NCBI GenBank assembly: GCA_016791285.1
Contig: JAEUMX010000433.1
Span: 1-25,312, forward strand
Reading direction: 5' to 3'
Source: Burkholderiales bacterium
Lineage (GTDB): Bacteria; Pseudomonadota; Gammaproteobacteria; Burkholderiales; JAEUMW01
DNA length: 25,312 bases
In this document: positions 19,671 through 25,312 of the stretch, in pieces
Numbering within the stretch: the stretch's first letter is position 1
How the letters are laid out: each line of letters opens with the position of its first letter
Position numbers and translations under genes: made by a program
The notes under the pieces: model-generated
What the model was told of the DNA's origin: nothing
What the model saw: the letters and a program-made list of their open reading frames with translations, nothing else
Databases searched by the model: none

Positions 19671-21872
19671 CTATGCCTTCGCTTCAGTCTTGCGTGCCGC
19701 CGTGCGCGGGGCAAGCAGCGGCAGCATAATGCGAACCGCCGCGCCGTGGGGCCGCAGATTCTCGATCTCCACTTTGCCCGCGTGCTCCTCGACGATCTTC
19801 TTGACGATGGCGAGCCCAAGACCGGTGCCCTTGGGCTTGGTCGTCACGTAAGGCTCGAACACCCGTGCGAGCAGCGCATCCGGGACGCCGACCCCGTTAT
19901 CTTCGATGGCGAGGAGAAGGGCCCCGTCCTTCTGTTCGGTGCGGATCGTGATGCGCGGTTCGCTCACGCCCGCCACCGCGTCCTGGGCGTTTTGCAGCAG
20001 ATTGTGGACGAGCTGCCGGATCTGCCCCGGATGCCCGAACACCGGATCGAGCCGGGGCGCCAGCTCGGCGCGGATATGCGATCCCATCGCGTCGTACAGG
20101 GTGAGGATCTCGCGCACGAGTTGATTGACGTCGACGCTTTGCACCGTTGCCTCGGGTGAGCGCGCGTACTGGCTGAAGGCGTCGACCATGCCCTTCAATG
20201 CCGCCACCTGGTTCACGATGGTGCGCGTGGAGCGGTCCAGCATTTCCGCATCCGCCGCCCCCAGCTTGTCGTGCAGCTTGCGCTGCAGCCGCTCCGCCGA
20301 GAGCTGTATCGGCGTGAGCGGGTTTTTGATCTCGTGCGCGAGACGCCGCGCCACCTCGGCCCAGGCGGCGTCCCGCTGCGCCTGGATCAGGTGCGTGATG
20401 TCGTCGAATACCACCACGCGGCCGGTGCCATCGGCGGCCTGGAAACGCGTGCCGCGCACCAGCAGCAAACGCTCACCGCTCTTCGCATGGTGCTCGAGCT
20501 GTTTTTCCCATTCGCTGTCTGCCGCGTCCTCGAAGGCTTCGCGGACCGCTGCCGAGAACGGCGCGAGGCGCGGCTCGGCCGTTCCCCATGCGTCGAGCGG
20601 AATGTCCTTGAGGGACGCAGTCTCGATCTCGAGGATCACACCGGCGCTCACGTTGCACGCCCGCAGCTTGAGCGCTTCGTCGAAGGCGAGGACGCCCGCC
20701 GAGAGATTGGCGAGCGTGCTCTCGATGTAGGCTTTCGCGGTTTCGAGCTGTGCCTGGTTGCGTTCGACCGCGGCGCGCGCATCGGCGAGCTGCCGCGTCA
20801 TGGCGTTGAACGACTGCGTGAGCACCCCGAGTTCGTCGCGGCTCGGCACCGGCAGCTGTTCGCTGAGATTGCCCTGCGCCACTGCGCGCGTCCCTTTCGC
20901 GAGCACGCCCAGAGGTGCCGACAGCCGTTCGCTCAGGTAGAAAGCCACCGCGAGCGCGGAGAGCAGGGCGAGCAGCAGCGCGAGCGTCAGCGTCACGCCA
21001 TACAGCCGCTTCAGGCCGACGCGCGACAGCAGGAGCTCCTGGTAGTCGCGGTACATCCCCTGCACGGTGTCGGCATCGGCCGCGATGTCGGGTGGTACCG
21101 GCTGCAGGAGCTGCAGCATGCGCACGTCCTGGCCGGGACCGAACGCGGTGATCGGCACCACGACGCGCAACTGCAGTCCCTGGCCGGGGATGGATTCGAC
21201 CGCGCTGTAGGACTGTGCGATGCGCACGCGACGCAGCACGGCCGCGCTCGGAACCTCGGGGGCGAGGATCGAGCGCTCCGCGCTCGAGAACGCGATGACC
21301 GTGCCGCGCTGGTTGAAGAGCGTCGCCTCTTGCGCGCCGATGCGCTCGCGCAGCTGGTTGAGGACGGACAGATGATCGGACTGCGGCACCTCCGACAGGT
21401 CGAACGCCATCGCGTCGGCCTTGTTGGCCAGATCCTTCAGCATGCTGTCGAGCGCGGAGCGCCCCAGCCGCAGGCTGCTCTCCATCGCGCGGTCGACCTG
21501 CACGTCGAACCACGAGTCGATCGAACGCACGAGAAACTGCACCGATAGCGCATAGATCAGGATGCCGGGCACGACCGCCATGAGCGCGAACATGACCACG
21601 AGGCGCAAGGTGAGCTTGGCGCCGAACACGCGCGTCCGCAGCTTGCCGAGCAGGCTCCACAACTGAAAGCCGACCAGCCCGAAGAGCGCGAGGACGAGCC
21701 CGCCGTTCACGAGCAGCAGGATCGGATAGTGCCGGCTGAAAAGCTCGCTGTTGGAGGTTGCGAGCGACAGGACATACAGCGCGAGGGCGCCGAACCCCAG
21801 GATGACGATGAGCGCGTACTGAATGCGACGTCGTCGCAGCAGGGTCGCGAGACGGGAACGCGCCGCTCTCAT
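19671..21872 (-). CDS. ntrY: NtrY-like membrane sensor histidine kinase
   Basis: The 733-residue kinase has three N-terminal membrane segments (about 18-38, 51-72 and 87-113), an extracytoplasmic sensor region of about 175 residues, a fourth membrane segment (about 290-313), HAMP (about 312-366), PAS (about 385-495), a dimerisation domain with H513 in RRLAHEIKNPLTPIQLSAER, and an ATPase domain with N-box NLLQNAQDAV (624-633), G1 DNGVGVP (658-664) and G2 GTGLGLAIVKKI. The HEIKNPLTPIQLSAERLQRK block is typical of NtrY. I chose the ATG at 21872, because it overlaps the stop of the upstream gene by four bases. An in-frame start 14 codons upstream would lie inside that gene. The response regulator follows after nine bases. 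The signal is unknown; NtrYX systems have been linked to nitrogen and redox/respiratory control. Confidence 0.93.
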   Translation of the reverse strand: MRAARSRLATLLRRRRIQYALIVILGFGALALYVLSLATSNSELFSRHYPILLLVNGGLVLALFGLVGFQLWSLLGKLRTRVFGAKLTLRLVVMFALMAVVPGILIYALSVQFLVRSIDSWFDVQVDRAMESSLRLGRSALDSMLKDLANKADAMAFDLSEVPQSDHLSVLNQLRERIGAQEATLFNQRGTVIAFSSAERSILAPEVPSAAVLRRVRIAQSYSAVESIPGQGLQLRVVVPITAFGPGQDVRMLQLLQPVPPDIAADADTVQGMYRDYQELLLSRVGLKRLYGVTLTLALLLALLSALAVAFYLSERLSAPLGVLAKGTRAVAQGNLSEQLPVPSRDELGVLTQSFNAMTRQLADARAAVERNQAQLETAKAYIESTLANLSAGVLAFDEALKLRACNVSAGVILEIETASLKDIPLDAWGTAEPRLAPFSAAVREAFEDAADSEWEKQLEHHAKSGERLLLVRGTRFQAADGTGRVVVFDDITHLIQAQRDAAWAEVARRLAHEIKNPLTPIQLSAERLQRKLHDKLGAADAEMLDRSTRTIVNQVAALKGMVDAFSQYARSPEATVQSVDVNQLVREILTLYDAMGSHIRAELAPRLDPVFGHPGQIRQLVHNLLQNAQDAVAGVSEPRITIRTEQKDGALLLAIEDNGVGVPDALLARVFEPYVTTKPKGTGLGLAIVKKIVEEHAGKVEIENLRPHGAAVRIMLPLLAPRTAARKTEAKA

Positions 21873-22456
21873 GGCGTGAAGTTCCAGCGATGCCAGTGCG
21901 AATTGAGCGACCATTCCCGCGACCCCAGGGCCGTGACCTGAAACGGCTTCGGCAGCTGGGTCGTGTCGAGCCAGAAACGCACGCCGGCGCGGTAGGTCTC
22001 GCCCTTTTTGAGCGCGTCGCGTTCGGCCAGTGCCCGGTTGCGCACCCGCGACAGGAGCTGCAGCGCTTCTGCCAGCGTGCCGAAGTTCTGGAACAGATTG
22101 CCCACTGCGACGCGGTACTGCTGGGTAAGCGCGTTGTAGCTCAGCCGATACTGGCTGCGCGTCTCGCCTGCCGTCTCGTCGAACCAGTACCAGCGCGGGC
22201 GCGTCAACTGCGCCTCGACGACGAACGTCAACGGCACACCGCGGTTCAACGCCGATTCCACCGCCGCACCCAGCACGATGTCGAAATCCGCGTTGAGATA
22301 GTACTCGTCGTCACCCGGCACGATCTCCGCCGAGGTTACATGAATGCCCTGCGCCGACGCGCACAGCACCGCGGCCGAGAGCACCACGGCCCACCACGCC
22401 CGCCAGGCCCAGTTTGATTCAGTCCTTCTCGAACAAGGCGTAGAAGAAGCCGTCAT
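21869..22456 (-). CDS. DUF4390 family protein, probably exported
   Basis: The product matches the DUF4390 family known beside rsmB and ntrY in betaproteobacteria. Conserved stretches are YYLNADFDIVLGAAVESALN, RGVPLTFVVEAQLTRPRWYW, FDETAGETRSQYRLSYNALT and DTTQLPKPFQVTAL. A hydrophobic segment, AWWAVVLSAAVLCASAQG, with a plausible signal peptidase site after ASA, suggests export to the periplasm. The start is uncertain: the ATG at 22456 overlaps rsmB by 38 bases, an ATG at 22486 overlaps it more, and a GTG inside the hydrophobic segment would give a very short signal. None has a clear ribosome-binding site. The stop overlaps the ntrY start (ATGA). Function is unknown; the tight coupling suggests a periplasmic partner of NtrY, which is inference. 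Confidence 0.85.
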   Translation of the reverse strand: MTASSTPCSRRTESNWAWRAWWAVVLSAAVLCASAQGIHVTSAEIVPGDDEYYLNADFDIVLGAAVESALNRGVPLTFVVEAQLTRPRWYWFDETAGETRSQYRLSYNALTQQYRVAVGNLFQNFGTLAEALQLLSRVRNRALAERDALKKGETYRAGVRFWLDTTQLPKPFQVTALGSREWSLNSHWHRWNFTP

Positions 22457-23678
22457 GATCGCGGTTCGGAAGCAGCATGCCGTCATCCGGCAACGCGGCT
22501 ACGGGGAGGCGGCGCGCATCTCGATGGCGGCTGAGGAATCGGTCCGCCTGATCCTGATTCTCCTCGCGAAAGACAGAACAGGTTGCGTACAGCAATTTAC
22601 CACCTCGGCGCAGCGTGTGCCAAAGGGCGTCGAGGAGGGCGGCCTGATGCGCGGCGAACCCGTCGAGGTCGGCCGGACGCCGCAACCATTTGACGTCCGG
22701 GTGCCGGCGCACGACCCCGGAAGCGGAGCACGGCACGTCGGCCAGTATGCGGTCGAACGGTGCACCATCCCACCACATCCCAGGCCGCGCCGCATCCCCC
22801 GCGACGACCTGCGCCGCGAGACCGAGGCGGTCGAGATTCTCCTGCACCCGTCGCAGTCTGCGCTCGTCGCAATCGAGCGCCAGCAACCTGACGCGCGCGA
22901 GCTCCAGAATGTGCGAGGCCTTGCCACCGGGCGCAGCACAGGCATCGAGCACGCGCATGTCGTCGTCGAGGTCGAGCAGCGGCGCGGCGAACTGGGCCCC
23001 GGCATCCTGCACCGACACCATCCCCCCCGCGAACCCCGGGACCTCGGCCACCGGCAGCGGGCGTGCCAGCGTCACGGCACTCGCGCCCGACTGGTGCGCC
23101 TCGATGCCCTCCTCCTGCAGCCATTCCAGATAGTTCGCCATCGCCATGCGGCCGATCCGCACACGCAGCGTGAAGGGGGGATGCTCGTTACCCGTATCGA
23201 GGATGCCGGTCCACGCTGCGGGATACTGCAGCTGCAGCTTCTCGATCCACCACGATGGATAGGAGAACCGCCCTTCCGGGGTCGCCCGTGCACGCGTCAC
23301 GACGCCGTCGGCGTCGCGCAGGAAATTGCGCAGCACCGCGTTCACCAGCCCCCCCATGCGCGCTGCCCCGAGCGCTGCGGTGCAGTCCACTGCGTGGTCG
23401 ACGACGGCGTGCGGCGCCGTGCGGGTATAGCGCAGCTGGTACAGCGCGACGAGCAGGAGGGATTCCACGATGCCCTGCCGCAGGGGCCGTCGCAGCAGCT
23501 GTGCGAGACAGGCGCGCAGCTCTCCCAGATGGCGCAGCGTGCCGTAGGTCGCGTCGAGGAACGTCGCGCGCGCCCACCCTTCGAGGCGCGGGTCGGGGCC
23601 GTCCAGGACGGATCCTAGACTGCGCCCCGCGAGCACCTTGCAGACGGTTTCGGCGGCGACCTTCTGGATCTCGATCAA
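22419..23678 (-). CDS. rsmB: 16S rRNA (cytosine-967 C5) methyltransferase RsmB
   Basis: RsmB methylates C967 of 16S rRNA using S-adenosylmethionine. The 419-residue protein has an N-terminal NusB-like domain (about 1-135) and a Rossmann methyltransferase domain (about 215-419). Key motifs are the SAM-binding VLDACAAPGGKASH at 243-256, motif IV ADVPCSASGVVRRHPDVKW at 314-332 (C317), and motif VI LLYATCSVFREEN at 362-374, whose C367 is the expected catalytic nucleophile. The start is not an ATG: I placed it at TTG 23678. An ATT seven codons upstream is the only other early candidate before htpX's end, and the next in-frame GTG is inside the domain. No clear ribosome-binding site is seen. It lies 34 bases after htpX. 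Confidence 0.95.
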   Translation of the reverse strand: MIEIQKVAAETVCKVLAGRSLGSVLDGPDPRLEGWARATFLDATYGTLRHLGELRACLAQLLRRPLRQGIVESLLLVALYQLRYTRTAPHAVVDHAVDCTAALGAARMGGLVNAVLRNFLRDADGVVTRARATPEGRFSYPSWWIEKLQLQYPAAWTGILDTGNEHPPFTLRVRIGRMAMANYLEWLQEEGIEAHQSGASAVTLARPLPVAEVPGFAGGMVSVQDAGAQFAAPLLDLDDDMRVLDACAAPGGKASHILELARVRLLALDCDERRLRRVQENLDRLGLAAQVVAGDAARPGMWWDGAPFDRILADVPCSASGVVRRHPDVKWLRRPADLDGFAAHQAALLDALWHTLRRGGKLLYATCSVFREENQDQADRFLSRHRDARRLPVAALPDDGMLLPNRDHDGFFYALFEKD

Positions 23679-23712
23679 GCGACGCGCCGGCTGCGGAATT
23701 TCCGGCGGGTCT

Positions 23713-24561
23713 TCACCCCGGCATCGCGAGCAAGCGTGCCACGCGCTCCTGGGTGGACGGATGCGTACTGAAGAGGCCCTTGAGCCCGCCGCCCGACAAC
23801 GGATTCACGATCATCATCTGTGCGGTCTCGGGATGTTGTTCTGCGGTGTGCATGGGGAGCCCCTTCGCGTAACGCTCGATCTTGTCCAGCGCGGCTGCCA
23901 GCGCCTTCGGATCGCCCGAGATCTCCGCGCCGCCACGGTCGGCTTCGAACTCGCGCGAGCGCGAGATCGCGAACTGGATGAGCATGGCGGCAAATGGCGC
24001 GAACAGCATGATCAGCATGCCGACGAGCGGGTTCGTCGAACCTTCCCCCTCGCGCTGGTGGCCGCCGAACAGCATGCCGAGCTGCGCAACCGAGGAGATC
24101 GCCCCGGCGAGCGTCGCGGAAATGGTGCTGATCAGGGTGTCGCGATGCCTGACGTGGGCGAGCTCGTGTGCCATGACGCCGCGCAGCTCGCGCGGTGTCA
24201 GCACTTGCATGATGCCGGTGGTCGCGGCGACGGCGGCGTTCTGTGGATTGCGCCCGGTGGCGAAGGCGTTGGGCTGATCTTCGTGGATGACGTACACCTT
24301 CGGCATCGGCAAGCCCGCGCGCTGAGCGAGGTCGCGCACCATCGCGTGGAACTCGGGGGCTGTCGTCTCGTCCACCGCCTGCGCGTTGTACATCCGCAGC
24401 ACGAGCTTGTCGGAATTCCAGTACGCCCAGATGTTCATGGCGCCTCCCAGGGCCAGCGCGATGAGCATGCCCGCACCACCCCCGATCAGGTAGCCGATGG
24501 CGCCGAACAAAGCGACGATCGCGGCCATCAACACGAAGGTCTTGACCCAGCTGCCTAGCAT
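23713..24561 (-). CDS. htpX: Membrane zinc metalloprotease HtpX (M48 family)
   Basis: HtpX is an inner-membrane protease that degrades damaged membrane proteins, acting with FtsH. The 282-residue product has two N-terminal membrane segments (about 8-26 and 28-48), a cytoplasmic catalytic domain with the zinc motif HELAH at 132-136, two more membrane segments (about 143-165 and 180-198), and the second motif REFEAD at 203-208. E204 is the likely third zinc ligand, with D208 completing ExxxD. The ATG at 24561 gives the family N-terminus [15 protein letters not shown]; the frame is open further upstream, but no better start is seen. The gene lies 64 bases after fmt. Position between fmt and rsmB is typical of betaproteobacteria. 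Confidence 0.96.
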   Translation of the reverse strand: MLGSWVKTFVLMAAIVALFGAIGYLIGGGAGMLIALALGGAMNIWAYWNSDKLVLRMYNAQAVDETTAPEFHAMVRDLAQRAGLPMPKVYVIHEDQPNAFATGRNPQNAAVAATTGIMQVLTPRELRGVMAHELAHVRHRDTLISTISATLAGAISSVAQLGMLFGGHQREGEGSTNPLVGMLIMLFAPFAAMLIQFAISRSREFEADRGGAEISGDPKALAAALDKIERYAKGLPMHTAEQHPETAQMMIVNPLSGGGLKGLFSTHPSTQERVARLLAMPG

Positions 24562-24625
24562 CGTTCCGAATCTCCCAATCAGACAACGAGAAGCAAGCGA
24601 TTGATTGCGTCCGGGGCAGCCGATT

Positions 24626-25312
24626 TCAAGTGCCCAGACGGGTGCCTGGTGCGACCGGGGTCCCGCGCAGGAATTCCGCGGCCGACTGCCGTCGCCCACC
24701 GGCTCGCTGCAGTTCCGCGATACTGAGGACGCCTTGTCCGCAGACGATGGCGAGATCGCCGCCCGCGCCCTCCACTACGGTACCCGATGCGACGGTCTCG
24801 ACGGCCCGTGCGTCGGCACGGGCGCGCCAGATCTTGAGCGCCTGTCCGGCCAGCGTCGTATGCGCACCGGGCACTGGGTCGAAGGCGCGAACCGCCCGTT
24901 CCAGCTCGACCGCTGACCGTGACCAGTCGAGACGTGCTTCCTCGCGGGAGATCTTGTGCGCGTAACTGACACCGGCCTCGGGCTGGGGGCGCGGGACGAC
25001 TTGCCCCTGCTCTATCGCGTCGAGCGCCGCCACGATGGCCTCGGCCCCGACCGCGGCGAGCTTTGCCTCCAGCGTGCCGGCGGTATCGTCGTCCGCGATT
25101 CGTACGAGACGTTCGAGCAGGACGGGCCCGGTGTCGAGCCCGGCATCCATCTGCATGATCGACACACCGGTCTCCGGGTCGCCCGCGAGCAACGCGCGCT
25201 GGATCGGTGCCGCGCCACGCCAGCGAGGCAGAAGCGAGGCGTGAATGTTGATGCAGCCGAGCGGCGTCACCTCGAGCACGGCAGGCGGGAGAATGAGACC
25301 GTATGCCGCGAC
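24626..25312 (-). CDS. fmt: Methionyl-tRNA formyltransferase, partial (N-terminus beyond right edge)
   Basis: Fmt formylates initiator Met-tRNA using 10-formyltetrahydrofolate. The frame is open to the right edge and ends at 24626, giving 228 residues; the whole protein is usually about 310-320, so roughly the first 85-90 are missing. The visible part starts [20 protein letters not shown] and contains the active-site block [19 protein letters not shown] (N and H of the triad) and [14 protein letters not shown] (the catalytic aspartate). The C-terminal tRNA-binding domain follows, with [17 protein letters not shown]. By analogy with related genomes, def and dprA could lie upstream outside the window. 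The call is secure. Confidence 0.97.
   Translation of the reverse strand, partial: VAAYGLILPPAVLEVTPLGCINIHASLLPRWRGAAPIQRALLAGDPETGVSIMQMDAGLDTGPVLLERLVRIADDDTAGTLEAKLAAVGAEAIVAALDAIEQGQVVPRPQPEAGVSYAHKISREEARLDWSRSAVELERAVRAFDPVPGAHTTLAGQALKIWRARADARAVETVASGTVVEGAGGDLAIVCGQGVLSIAELQRAGGRRQSAAEFLRGTPVAPGTRLGT

Overview
This is a 25.3 kb, GC-rich, gene-dense chromosomal segment with no mobile element, CRISPR array, tRNA or rRNA that I can see. Gene content and order point to a betaproteobacterium: gatCAB divergent from mreBCD-mrdA-rodA-rlpA, then a tkt-gap-pgk-pyk-fba cluster, then fmt-htpX-rsmB-DUF4390-ntrY-ntrX. I cannot assign the family or genus. Coding regions have strong G/C at third positions, which produces many long antisense reading frames that I treat as shadows.

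Layout. (1) 1-3045, minus strand: gatC, gatA and the start of gatB (cut by the left edge), encoding the tRNA-dependent amidotransferase. (2) 3046-3171: a divergent control region with a perfect 13-bp palindrome. (3) 3172-10297, plus strand: mreB, mreC, mreD, mrdA (PBP2), rodA, rlpA and an unrecognised gene with a LysM-like C-terminus. This is the cell-elongation operon; most junctions overlap by 4-20 bases, but mreB and mreC are separated by a strong hairpin. (4) 10316-18096, minus strand: tkt, gap, pgk, pykA and fba, followed by a DUF169 gene of unknown function. A GC-rich hairpin lies between gap and pgk. (5) 18097-18401: a 305-bp spacer with a likely terminator for the upstream operon and an AT-rich probable tkt promoter area. 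(6) 18402-25312, minus strand: fmt (cut by the right edge), htpX, rsmB, a DUF4390 gene, an NtrY-like sensor kinase and an NtrX-like response regulator whose AAA+ domain is degenerate.

How the genes work together. MreB, MreC, MreD, PBP2 and RodA form the elongasome that builds lateral cell wall, and RlpA trims denuded glycan. Tkt, GAPDH, PGK, pyruvate kinase and aldolase cover lower glycolysis/gluconeogenesis and the pentose phosphate or Calvin-type sugar rearrangements. The right-hand cluster joins translation functions (Fmt, RsmB) to membrane quality control (HtpX) and an envelope-located two-component system.

The window is mostly conserved housekeeping DNA. I did not find a convincing wholly new system. 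The least explained items are the NtrX-like regulator that has lost its ATPase motifs, the LysM-like gene at the end of the elongasome operon, the cysteine-rich DUF169 protein at the end of the glycolytic operon, and several intergenic palindromes.
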